A stretch of 64,000 bases of DNA from Methylobacterium sp. NMS14P. Lineage in GTDB: Bacteria > Pseudomonadota > Alphaproteobacteria > Rhizobiales > Beijerinckiaceae. The position numbers and the translations under genes are program-made. The stretch's first letter is position 1. Every line of letters begins with the position of its first letter. Shown in pieces: positions 1 through 8,271 of the stretch. The stretch lies in contig NZ_CP087106.1 in the NCBI RefSeq assembly GCF_028583545.1, positions 806,001 to 870,000 on the forward strand. Reading direction: 5' to 3'. The notes beneath the pieces are model-generated. The model saw only the letters and a list, made by a program, of their open reading frames with translations. It made no database searches and was not told the DNA's origin.

Positions 1-102
1 GTCCAGGCCCTTGAGCATCGTCGAGAAGGCGCCGGCCTTCCAGGCGATGCCCATGAAGATGAAGAACGCGACGGCGACCCAGAATTCGGCTTCGAGCAGC
101 AT
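1..102 (-). CDS. atpF: ATP synthase Fo subunit b, N-terminal fragment (runs off the window)
   Basis: First 34 residues of the membrane-anchored b subunit, part of the peripheral stalk that holds F1 to Fo. The peptide begins [11 protein letters not shown] and continues as one hydrophobic helix with the aromatic-rich start typical of alphaproteobacterial b subunits. It begins 12 bases after the stop of the b' gene, so it is the last visible gene of the atpI-B-E-F'-F operon. The rest of the gene lies beyond position 1. The assignment rests on position in the operon and the N-terminal helix. Confidence 0.85.
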   Translation of the reverse strand, partial: MLLEAEFWVAVAFFIFMGIAWKAGAFSTMLKGLD

Positions 103-114
103 CGTGGGATCCCG

Positions 115-693
115 TCAGTGTGCGGTGGCGTCGAGCGCGCGGTCGAGGCTGGTCCGGTCCGGGGCCTGCCCGGTCAGACGCTCGACGATGGCCGACGCGG
201 CCTCGCCGGCGATCGAGCGGACGTTGCCCATGGCTGCCTCGGTCCGCGTGCGGATCGTCGCCTCGGAGGCGGAGAGCTTGACGTTCAGCTCGTCCTCCAG
301 CGCCTTGCGCTTCGTCTCGGCCTCGGCGGCCAGCTCGTTCCGGGTGGTCTGCGCGATGTCGCGCGCCTTGCCCTGGGCATCCCGGAGGGCGGTCTCGAAG
401 GCCACGCCGGCGGCATCCGCCTCGGCCTTCATCGCCTGCGCCTGGTCCAGATCGGCACGCAGGCGCTCGGCGCGGGCGTGCAGGATCGACTGGATCCGCG
501 GCAGCGCGATCTTGTCCATCAGGTAGTAGAGGAGGCCGAAGGCCAGGGCGAGCCAGATCAGCTGCGCCAGGAAGCCCGAGGTCTCGAAGGGCGGGAAGGC
601 GCCCGAATGCGCTTCCGTATGCTCGAAATGGCCCGGCACGACCTGCGTGTCGGCGCCCGGGGGCGGCGTGGTGAGGGGATTGGGCTGCGCCAT
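115..693 (-). CDS. atpF2: ATP synthase Fo subunit b' (second b-type stalk subunit)
   Basis: 192-residue b' subunit, partner of b in the heterodimeric peripheral stalk found in alphaproteobacteria and photosynthetic bacteria. A Pro/His-rich N-terminus of about 35 residues is followed by one membrane helix (about residues 43-62, LIWLALAFGLLYYL) and then a long charged, Ala-rich coiled coil to about residue 170. It lies between atpE and atpF. The 144-base gap to atpE is the widest in this operon. The existence of both b' and b is a lineage marker. The symbol is also written atpG or atpX in some genomes. Confidence 0.93.
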   Translation of the reverse strand: MAQPNPLTTPPPGADTQVVPGHFEHTEAHSGAFPPFETSGFLAQLIWLALAFGLLYYLMDKIALPRIQSILHARAERLRADLDQAQAMKAEADAAGVAFETALRDAQGKARDIAQTTRNELAAEAETKRKALEDELNVKLSASEATIRTRTEAAMGNVRSIAGEAASAIVERLTGQAPDRTSLDRALDATAH

Positions 694-837
694 GAGACCG
701 CTACACTGACACCGTTCGCAGAGGCCACCGCCGACGCGGTGACGGACGAAGGCGGACGCCCCGTCGCGGGAGCGTCCACCCGTTCATCGGGCGGGAGCCC
801 GGGAGGAGACCGCGGGGACCGCGGGCTCCGGCGCCGA

Positions 838-1065
838 TCAGACGGCGAAGAGCAGCAGCAGCGCGATCAGCAGCGAGAAGATGCCGAGCGCCTCGGTGAG
901 GGCGAAGCCCAGGAGAAGGGTGGCGCGCTGGCCGTCGGCCGCGGACGGGTTGCGAAGGGCGCCGGCAAGGAACTGACCGAACAGGTTGCCGAGGCCGATG
1001 CCCGCACCCGCCATGCCGAGGCAGGCGAGGCCGGCGCCGATGTACTTCGCAGCGACGGGATCCAT
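838..1065 (-). CDS. atpE: ATP synthase Fo subunit c
   Basis: 75-residue proteolipid that forms the rotating c-ring. Two hydrophobic helices are joined by a polar RNP loop (residues 38-40). The proton-binding carboxylate is Glu58 in helix 2, within [11 protein letters not shown]. The first helix has the Gly-rich packing motif (GAGIGLG). A ribosome-binding site (GGAG) precedes the ATG. Length and motifs are normal for an alphaproteobacterial c subunit. It lies 66 bases downstream of atpB in the same operon. Confidence 0.96.
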   Translation of the reverse strand: MDPVAAKYIGAGLACLGMAGAGIGLGNLFGQFLAGALRNPSAADGQRATLLLGFALTEALGIFSLLIALLLLFAV

Positions 1066-1131
1066 GGTAACTCCTGAGGTCTCTTCAGATCGAAACGTGC
1101 AGTGACGTTTGCGGCGGGTGGAGCCGGCCGA

Positions 1132-1887
1132 TCAGTGGCCGGGGTGAAGGGCGTCGTTGAGGTAGATCGCCGTCAGCGTCGCGAAGACGTAGGCCTGAAG
1201 CGCCGCAACGAGGAACTCGAGAGCGGTCAGCGCGATCGTCAGGAACAGCGGGAGCGGCGATAGCACGCTCCAGGCGCCCGCGAGAAGCAGCTGAACCACG
1301 AAGAACGCGAAGATCTTCATCGCGATGTGGCCGGCCAGCATGTTGGCGAACAGACGGACCGACAGGCTGATCGGGCGCGAGATGAACGAGATCACCTCGA
1401 TCGGCACCAGGATCGCGAGAAGCGGCTTCGGCACGCCCGACGGCACGAACAGGCCGAAGAAGTGGGTGCCGTGCTTCATCACGCCGAAGATCACCACGGT
1501 GCAGATCACCAGCGCGGCGAGGCCGAACGTGATGATCAGGTGGCTGGTCACCGCGAAGGCGTAGGGGATCATCCCGAACAGGTTCAGGACGAGCACGAAC
1601 ATGAACAGCGAGAACACGAGCGGCATGAACCGCTTGCCGCCGTCGCCCGTCGCCTGGTGCACGGTGTCGGCGATGAATTCGTAGAAGATCTCGGCCAGCG
1701 ACTGCATGCGGCCCGGAACGACCGAGCGGGACGCGGTCGCCACGATGGTGATGAGCGCGATCACGCCGACGGCGGCGAACATGTAGAGGGCCGACTGCGT
1801 GAACGCGAGCTGCTGGTGGCCGATATGGCCCAGCGAAACGAGCGGCTTCAGCTCGAACTGATGGATCGGGTCGATCGTGACCGCCAT
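1132..1887 (-). CDS. atpB: ATP synthase Fo subunit a
   Basis: 251-residue polytopic membrane protein forming the proton half-channels next to the c-ring. The essential arginine lies in the conserved ISLSVRLFANMLAGH segment of the fourth core helix. The protein ends with a hydrophobic pair of helices (AALQAYVFATLTAIYL). The open frame extends far upstream, but the start beginning MAVTIDPIHQF matches the family N-terminus and length, so that ATG was chosen. It sits between atpI and atpE in the Fo operon. Confidence 0.95.
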   Translation of the reverse strand: MAVTIDPIHQFELKPLVSLGHIGHQQLAFTQSALYMFAAVGVIALITIVATASRSVVPGRMQSLAEIFYEFIADTVHQATGDGGKRFMPLVFSLFMFVLVLNLFGMIPYAFAVTSHLIITFGLAALVICTVVIFGVMKHGTHFFGLFVPSGVPKPLLAILVPIEVISFISRPISLSVRLFANMLAGHIAMKIFAFFVVQLLLAGAWSVLSPLPLFLTIALTALEFLVAALQAYVFATLTAIYLNDALHPGH

Positions 1888-1961
1888 TCCCGCTTCCGCC
1901 CTTCTTGTCCGGCGCGCCGACGGGTGTCGGCCGCCCCACATTCCCCAGTGACCGGCGCGCC

Positions 1962-2336
1962 TTATGGCTCCTGCCGATCGCGCCGTTCCGGACGCGCGCC
2001 GGCGAAACCCGACACCCGCATCACGTTGTAGACCCCCGCGACGAACCCCAGCATCAGGAGGACGATCAGGCCCCAGGGCTTCGTCCCGAAGACATGATCG
2101 ACGATCCAGCCGAGTATGCCCCCCGCGATCACGCCCGCGACGAACTCCGTGGAGAGCGTCATGGCCTGGCCCAGCGAGGATGGCCCGCCGTTCCGAGGGC
2201 GCGTGGAATGACCGGGAGCAGCCTGCGGCCGCTTCCGTTCGATCTGCGTCTCGAGACGTCTGAGCCTCGCGGAGAGTTCGCTGTCCGTCGGCGTCTGCTC
2301 GGCCCCTCTCCCGTCCCTCGGATCGTCGCCGTTCAC
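1962..2336 (-). CDS. atpI: AtpI-type F0F1 ATP synthase accessory protein
   Basis: 124-residue first gene of the atp operon. The N-terminal ~55 residues are polar and include SARLRRLETQIERKR. Two hydrophobic helices follow, around TEFVAGVIAGGILGWIVDHVFG and WGLIVLLMLGFVAGVYNVMRVSG, which is the AtpI/AtpZ pattern. Family members help assemble the c-ring or are linked to Mg/Ca handling; the exact role is not settled. It is first after the operon promoter and 74 bases upstream of atpB. Confidence 0.88.
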   Translation of the reverse strand: MNGDDPRDGRGAEQTPTDSELSARLRRLETQIERKRPQAAPGHSTRPRNGGPSSLGQAMTLSTEFVAGVIAGGILGWIVDHVFGTKPWGLIVLLMLGFVAGVYNVMRVSGFAGARPERRDRQEP

Positions 2337-2399
2337 GGCTCAAAACTCATCGGGCGGGAGGCTGTGGAACCGGCTGGACACCCCCAGCAAGCGGGGCGC

Positions 2400-2428
2400 A
2401 CCATAGTTTCGCCTATCTTGAGTGTCAA
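2400..2428 (-). promoter_or_regulatory. Sigma70-type promoter of the atp operon
   Basis: Read on the minus strand: a perfect TTGACA -35 box (positions 2428-2423), a 17-base spacer, then TATGGT (2405-2400), which matches TATAAT at four of six positions. It lies 64 bases upstream of the atpI ATG, and the sequence around it (2400-2470) is unusually AT-rich for this window. Promoter activity is inferred from sequence alone. Confidence 0.7.
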
Positions 2429-2527
2429 GGCGAACCCCATACGCCGTAAGTAATTGATTTTAGTTTGGTATTCCAACTCGGAGCGACGCGCCGGAACCGC
2501 GCTGCGTGCGAGGCCCCGGCCGCTCGA

Positions 2528-3172
2528 TCAGGCGCCGATGATCGGCTTGATCACCTTCTCCATGCCCTCGACCGTCATCTCGCCGGTGTAGCGCTCACCG
2601 TTGATGAAGAAGGTCGGGGTCGAATCCACCTTGAAGACGTCGAGGCCGCGCTGCTTCACGGCGTTGACCGCGCTGTAGATTTTCTGGTCCTTCAGGCAGG
2701 CCTCGAAGGTCTGCTTGTTGTAGCCCGCCTGCCGCAGCATCTGCTCCAGCGCGTCCACGGGCTTCGGCGTGAAGGCCCAGGCGGACTGCTGGTCGAACAG
2801 CAGGTCGGTGATCGGGTAATACTTGGAATCGCCCTGGCAGCGCGCCAGCATGAAGGCCGCGGTGGCCAGCGGGTCGAGGGGGAATTCGCGGAGCGTGAAC
2901 CGCACCTTGCCGGTGTCGATGTAGCGCTCCTTGAGGGTCGGCCACGTGGTCCGGTGGAAAGCCGCGCAGTGCGAGCAGGTCATCGAGGCGTACTCGATGA
3001 TCGTGCACTTGGCGTCCGCCGGGCCGAGCCAGACATCGCCGAGGGGGCCCGGCTGCAGGAGGGCCGCCATCTCGGAATTCTGCGCCCGGGCGGGCCGCCC
3101 GAGATAGGGCAGGGCGAGGCCGGCGCCGAGGGCGAGGCCGGAGAACTTGAGAGCGTCGCGTCGCGTCGTCAT
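2528..3172 (-). CDS. DsbA-family thiol:disulfide oxidoreductase, Tat-type signal
   Basis: 214-residue periplasmic thioredoxin-fold protein. The N-terminus is MTTRRDALKFSGLALGAG, a twin-arginine signal with an ARA cleavage site near residue 30. The active site CSHC lies in SMTCSHCAAFH, followed by a helical insert and a C-terminal cis-Pro segment (STPTFFING), the usual DsbA/Com1 layout. It would oxidise or isomerise cysteines of exported proteins. The open frame extends 31 codons upstream, but the ATG at the RR motif has a GGAG site before it and gives a proper signal peptide. It is followed on the same strand by the atp promoter region. Confidence 0.9.
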   Translation of the reverse strand: MTTRRDALKFSGLALGAGLALPYLGRPARAQNSEMAALLQPGPLGDVWLGPADAKCTIIEYASMTCSHCAAFHRTTWPTLKERYIDTGKVRFTLREFPLDPLATAAFMLARCQGDSKYYPITDLLFDQQSAWAFTPKPVDALEQMLRQAGYNKQTFEACLKDQKIYSAVNAVKQRGLDVFKVDSTPTFFINGERYTGEMTVEGMEKVIKPIIGA

Positions 3173-3261
3173 CGGGCAGGCTCCGCCGGATTGATCAGTC
3201 GTGGCGTCCGGATGCCGGTACTCGGGCGCGACCGTCCTGGCAAGGTGACCGAATCGACCGT

Positions 3262-3744
3262 TCACCGCTCGGGACGCGTCGCCACGGCGGCGGTGCCGAG
3301 GCGGTCGAGGGCCGCGCGCAGGCCGTCATCGGCGATTCCCGCCACGGCGCGCTGGACCTCGACGGCGGCGGCCGGATCGACGCGGGGGCGCGCGGGCGCC
3401 CGACCCCCGCGCCCGACCCGGTCCTGCTGCAGCACGATCCGGGAGACGCAGGCCCAGCCGTAATGGGCGTTGATCCGCTGGATCACCACCGGCGCGAGAT
3501 GCTGCAACTCGAGCGCGAAGACGCCCTCGACACGCACGACCAGCGTGCCGGATTCGGGCGGGCCGGCCTCGCTCCGGCGGCGCTTCGGCCATTCCAGCTT
3601 GGACGGCCGGCAGTAGCGGGCCAGCCGCTCGCCGACGATCTCCGGCCAGGCGGCCAGGATGTCGGTCGACGCGAAACCCTGCGCCGCGAAGGCCGGCCCG
3701 ATGCAACTCTCGATCAGCTCGGCCAGCGGTTTGACGCGCGCCAT
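3262..3744 (-). CDS. DUF721 (DciA-like) protein
   Basis: 160-residue cytoplasmic protein with the DUF721 signature: ILAAWPEIVGERLARYCRPSKLEW in the first third, a beta segment GTLVVRVEG, and LQHLAPVVIQRINAHYG. Some members of this family (DciA) load the replicative helicase DnaB in bacteria that lack DnaC; whether this one does is inference. The C-terminal 50 residues are low-complexity (Arg/Ala/Pro). It is divergent from mutY, with 133 bases between the two starts, and lies upstream of the DsbA-like gene on the same strand with an 89-base gap. Confidence 0.8.
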   Translation of the reverse strand: MARVKPLAELIESCIGPAFAAQGFASTDILAAWPEIVGERLARYCRPSKLEWPKRRRSEAGPPESGTLVVRVEGVFALELQHLAPVVIQRINAHYGWACVSRIVLQQDRVGRGGRAPARPRVDPAAAVEVQRAVAGIADDGLRAALDRLGTAAVATRPER

Positions 3745-3877
3745 GGTGGTTCCGACCCTGTGGATCCGCGAAGGTTAGCGCAGGATGGTTGACGAAGGGA
3801 GCACGCGCCGGCGCTTTCGCCGCCCTATGATCGCCGCGGGGCTCCGGCTATGCAGCGCGACCCCTGACGACCTGCCC

Positions 3878-5221
3878 ATGCCGCCTCGCACAGCCACGGA
3901 TCCTGAAGCCGGTCCCGGACCGCGCGCCGACGACCTGCTCGCCTGGTACGACCGGCATCGGCGGGTGCTGCCCTGGCGCGCGCTCGCCGGCGCGGTGCCC
4001 GATCCCTACCGGGTCTGGCTGTCCGAGGTGATGCTGCAGCAGACCACCATCGCGGCGGTGCGGCCGTATTTCGAGCGCTTCCTGACGCGCTTCCCCGACA
4101 TCTTCGCCCTGGCCGACGCCCCCGAGGAGGCGGTGATGTCGGCCTGGGCCGGCCTCGGCTACTACTCCCGCGCCCGCAATCTCCACGCCTGTGCCAAGGC
4201 GGTGGCGGCGGCCGGCGGGCGCTTCCCCGACACCGCCGAGGGCCTCCGCAAGCTCCCGGGAATCGGCGCCTACACGGCCGGCGCCATCGCCGCGATCGCG
4301 TTCGAACGGCCGGAGGCCGCCGTCGACGGCAATGTCGAGCGGGTCCTGAGCCGGGCCTACGCGGTGGAGACGCCGCTCCCGGGCAGCCGGCCGGAGATCC
4401 GCCGCCTGACGCAGGCGCTCGTGCCGCAGGACCGGCCGGGCGACTTCGCCCAGGCGCTCATGGATCTCGGCGCGACGATCTGCACGCCCAGGCGCCCCGC
4501 CTGCGCGCTCTGCCCGTGGATGCGGCCCTGCCGTGCCCGGTCGCTCGGCACGCAGGAGACCTTCCCGCGCAAGATCAAGGTCGCCAAGGGCGCGCTCCGC
4601 CGCGGCGCCGCCTTCGTGGCGATCCGCAGCGGCGACGAGGCGGTGCTCCTGCGGACGCGCGCGCCCGAGGGGCTGCTCGGCAACATGGCCGAGCCGCCGG
4701 GGAGCGCCTGGGAGCCGGATTACGACGTCGCCGCCGCCCTGCTGGACGCGCCCCTCGACGCGCGCTGGAAGCGTCTCCCGGGGCTCGTCCGCCACGGGTT
4801 CACGCATTTCCCCCTGGAGCTGACGGTCTTCGTGGCCCGCGTCGCGCTGGCGACCCCGGCGCCGGCCGGCACGCGCTTCACGCCGCGCAGCGCCCTCGAC
4901 GACGAGCCGCTGCCCGGCCTCATGCGCAAGGTCCTGGCCCACGCCTTCGACCCGAAGCCGGAGCCCGAGAAGAAGCCGCGCGGGCGCCCCAGGAAGGAGC
5001 CGCCGCCGATGCCGCTGCTCGCGGCGATGGAGGCACCGCTCTCGATGCCGGATCCCGAGCCGCGCCCGCGGGTGCGCGCCGTTCCGAAGCCCCAGCCGAA
5101 GGCGCCGCCGACGCCGCCGCCAGAGGCGGACGAACTGTTCGACGGGGAGGTCGAGCCCCCGCCCGCGCCGGCGCGTGCCCGATCATCGGCCCGGCGGTCG
5201 GGGCCGGCCCGGAAGCGGTAG
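3878..5221 (+). CDS. mutY: A/G-specific adenine DNA glycosylase with a basic C-terminal tail
   Basis: Removes adenine mispaired with 8-oxoG. The HhH-GPD core is clear: EVMLQQT, WAGLGYYSRARNL, the LPGIGAYTAG hairpin and the catalytic Asp in VDGNVERV. The Fe-S cysteines follow as C-x6-C-x2-C-x5-C (CTPRRPACALC...C). A NUDIX-like 8-oxoG recognition domain follows (LLRTRAPEGLLGNM, HGFTHFPLELTV). After about residue 365 comes an 80-residue Pro/Lys/Arg tail that contains KPRGRPRK, an AT-hook-like core. The ATG at MPPRTATDPE was preferred; the frame opens 31 codons earlier without domain content. 447 residues against about 350-390 in most homologues. Confidence 0.95.
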   Translation: MPPRTATDPEAGPGPRADDLLAWYDRHRRVLPWRALAGAVPDPYRVWLSEVMLQQTTIAAVRPYFERFLTRFPDIFALADAPEEAVMSAWAGLGYYSRARNLHACAKAVAAAGGRFPDTAEGLRKLPGIGAYTAGAIAAIAFERPEAAVDGNVERVLSRAYAVETPLPGSRPEIRRLTQALVPQDRPGDFAQALMDLGATICTPRRPACALCPWMRPCRARSLGTQETFPRKIKVAKGALRRGAAFVAIRSGDEAVLLRTRAPEGLLGNMAEPPGSAWEPDYDVAAALLDAPLDARWKRLPGLVRHGFTHFPLELTVFVARVALATPAPAGTRFTPRSALDDEPLPGLMRKVLAHAFDPKPEPEKKPRGRPRKEPPPMPLLAAMEAPLSMPDPEPRPRVRAVPKPQPKAPPTPPPEADELFDGEVEPPPAPARARSSARRSGPARKR

Positions 5222-5225
5222 TCGA

Positions 5226-5316
5226 CCGTCACCGCGAGCGCAGCGACGCGACCCGGGGCAGCGCGACACTGTTTGCGTGGCGCTGCTGGATTGCTTCGCC
5301 GCGCTCGCGAAGACGG
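5226..5316. repeat. Imperfect palindromic intergenic repeat between convergent genes
   Basis: A 91-base imperfect inverted repeat. The left arm begins CCGTCACCGCGAGCGCAGCG and the right arm ends GCCGCGCTCGCGAAGACGG, whose reverse complement is CCGTCTTCGCGAGCGCGGC. It fills nearly all the space between the mutY and ccrM stop codons. It resembles the widespread proteobacterial intergenic palindromes that carry GCGAGCGCAGCG and CTGGATTGCTTCGC motifs. It could act as a bidirectional terminator or be a REP-like mobile relic. Confidence 0.7.
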
Positions 5317-5323
5317 CGGTGTG

Positions 5324-6526
<1,203 letters not shown>

Positions 6527-6654
6527 TTACGCGACTGACCGGCAGACCATGCGCCGGGTACGGTAAAGGTCGCGTTGTCGAATTCGCGTCCGGTGCGTCC
6601 CGTTCTGGGGCTGCAGTTTTTGCCGACCGGCCGCCCGGACAATGCTCCGACAGA

Positions 6655-6669
6655 TTAAGCGATCGTTAC
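6655..6669. promoter_or_regulatory. CtrA-like box upstream of ccrM
   Basis: TTAA-GCGATCG-TTAC: two TTAA-type half-sites spaced by exactly seven bases, matching the CtrA consensus TTAA-N7-TTAA at seven of eight positions. It lies 140 bases upstream of the ccrM ATG. In Caulobacter, ccrM is a known CtrA-activated gene, which makes the site meaningful here. Binding is inferred. Confidence 0.55.
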
Positions 6670-6988
6670 TTCGGTGCACCGCGTCTCCAGGGCGCGGCGA
6701 CAACACTCTATCGCGGCGGTTGGCGCGCGGCCGGGATGGCCTGTCCTTGGTGAACAGCCGCCACGACAATCATCGTCGCGAACAGGCGGTCCGGCGCGCC
6801 CGCTTCCACCTCAGCGGGACGCAGGGTCACACCCGGCGCAGGGCTTGAGAAAGATATCCTATTTCCCGGCTCCGCTGCCCGGCACGGACAGTTCTTGGCG
6901 AATACGCGGAACGACACGGCAATGCATCACCCACAACAAGAGCGGAAACAAACTGAAATAAGCCCCTATGTAATCAGCATGACCAGCA

Positions 6989-7051
6989 CGAAATCGGCCA
7001 AAATGTGACCCCGACAGCCCGAAAAAGCCTGCCATATTCCGGCCGATTTCG
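6989..7051 (+). other. Inverted repeat in the RlpA-gene leader
   Basis: CGAAATCGGCC (6989-6999) and its perfect reverse complement GGCCGATTTCG (7041-7051) are separated by 41 bases and end 47 bases before the RlpA-like ATG. It could form an mRNA stem or be a spaced operator. There is no U-tract, so it is not an ordinary terminator. Confidence 0.4.
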
Positions 7052-7098
7052 GACACGACTGGCGCCGCCCCGACAACAACAAAGGGAATGCGTCGAGA

Positions 7099-7449
7099 AT
7101 GTCGTTCGGTTTCGGTAAGCTCGTTGTCTCACTCGGAATGCTGTCCACCGTCGTCGGAACAAGCCTCCCGGCCGCCGCGCAGAGCGGAGCGGCCTCCTGG
7201 TACGGGAGCGGTCATCGCACCGCCAACGGCGAGCGTTTCAACCCCAACGGACTGACCGCCGCCCATCGTAGCCTGCCGTTCGGAACCCGCGTCCGCGTCG
7301 AGAACAAGCGGACCGGCCGCACGGTCGTGGTTCGCATCAACGACCGCGGCCCCTTCGTGCGCGGCCGCATCATCGATCTGTCGCGCGGCTCCGCCCGCGC
7401 TCTCGGCATGGGCGGCACGTCCTACGTGTCGCTGCAGGTGGTGCACTGA
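7099..7449 (+). CDS. rlpA: RlpA-like double-psi beta-barrel protein, secreted
   Basis: 116-residue exported protein. The signal peptide runs to about residue 27 (ending PAAAQ). The mature part is a minimal RlpA double-psi barrel: GAASWYGSGHRTANGERFNP, LPFGTRVRV, VVVRINDRGPFV, RIIDLSRGSARALGM. The catalytic-type Asp and the GPF segment are kept. Known RlpA proteins are septal or envelope lytic transglycosylases acting on denuded glycan. This one lacks the C-terminal SPOR domain that targets full-length RlpA to the septum, so its location in the cell is uncertain. Single gene behind a long leader. Confidence 0.87.
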   Translation: MSFGFGKLVVSLGMLSTVVGTSLPAAAQSGAASWYGSGHRTANGERFNPNGLTAAHRSLPFGTRVRVENKRTGRTVVVRINDRGPFVRGRIIDLSRGSARALGMGGTSYVSLQVVH

Positions 7450-7573
7450 GCCCTCACGCGGATTAGAGGCCCTGGCCCGCCTCAACCCCGCGCGGGCGGG
7501 GCGGCTCCCGGGGCGTTGTCTGCCGGACCCGGACGCACCATCTGCTGCCGGGTTCAGCTCGGATCACCCGCCC

Positions 7574-7888
7574 ATGCCCAAGCCCCTCATCGTCGACATC
7601 CCGCACGACCTCGGCCGCGACGAGGCCAAGCGGCGCCTCGAGCACGGCACGGATCAGGCGCGGGCCTTCCTGGCCAAGAGCGGCATCTCGGTGGACCAGC
7701 TCGCCTGGACGGGGGACCGCCTCGATTTCGGCGTGTCCGCGGTGGCACAGAAGATCGCCGGCACGATCGACGTGGGCGCGGAGAGCGTCCGCCTCGAAGT
7801 GAAGCTGCCGTTCCTGCTCGCCCTGTTCGCCGAGAAGATCCAGAAGGTGGCGAGCAAGGAGGGCAACCTCCTGCTGACGAAGAAGTAG
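7574..7888 (+). CDS. Polyhydroxyalkanoic-acid-system family protein
   Basis: 104-residue cytoplasmic protein with the pattern of the PHA_gran_rgn family: IDIPHDLGRDEAKRRLE near the start (here VDIPHDLG), a central WTGDRLDFGVSA beta segment, and a C-terminal LPFLLALFAEKIQ helix ending in LLLTKK. Members are found beside polyhydroxyalkanoate genes in some proteobacteria and are thought to act at storage granules, but no PHA synthase lies here and the biochemical role is unknown. It stands alone between the RlpA-like and proline-rich genes. Confidence 0.8.
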   Translation: MPKPLIVDIPHDLGRDEAKRRLEHGTDQARAFLAKSGISVDQLAWTGDRLDFGVSAVAQKIAGTIDVGAESVRLEVKLPFLLALFAEKIQKVASKEGNLLLTKK

Positions 7889-7968
7889 CGCTCCGGAACC
7901 GGATCGGCCGCACTCTGTTTCCGCCGGACCGGTGCCGCTGAGCACCGTCGGTCTCGCGGAGGATAACG

Positions 7969-8205
7969 GTGCCCGACAACACCCTCGCCGACCCGGGGCA
8001 GGTCCCCGAAGTACCGCCGCAGCCGACTCCCGTGCCGGACCGGCCCTACGATCCGCCGCAGGCGCCGACGCAGCCGCCCGGACCGGAGATCCCCGGCAAC
8101 ACCCCGGCCGAGGCGCCGGGCGTCCACCCGCCCGAGATCCCGGTCAACGATCCGGGCGCGCCGGAGATCAGCCCGCCGACGGGACCGGCCAATCCGATCG
8201 CCTGA
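7969..8205 (+). CDS. Small proline-rich protein
   Basis: 78 residues, about one third proline, with repeating P-P-x-x-P and PEIP elements (PPGPEIPGN, PPEIPVND, PEISPPTG). No signal peptide or membrane helix is visible, and the composition predicts disorder. It starts at GTG with a good CGGAGG ribosome-binding site eight bases upstream, which supports translation. No function is recognised. Similar proline-rich tiny proteins are common in this lineage. Confidence 0.6.
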   Translation: MPDNTLADPGQVPEVPPQPTPVPDRPYDPPQAPTQPPGPEIPGNTPAEAPGVHPPEIPVNDPGAPEISPPTGPANPIA

Positions 8206-8271
8206 CCGCGCGTCGATCGACAGGGGCGGCGCCGTTTGAACAGGCCGCCCCACGCTGCCATAAGCCGGCCC

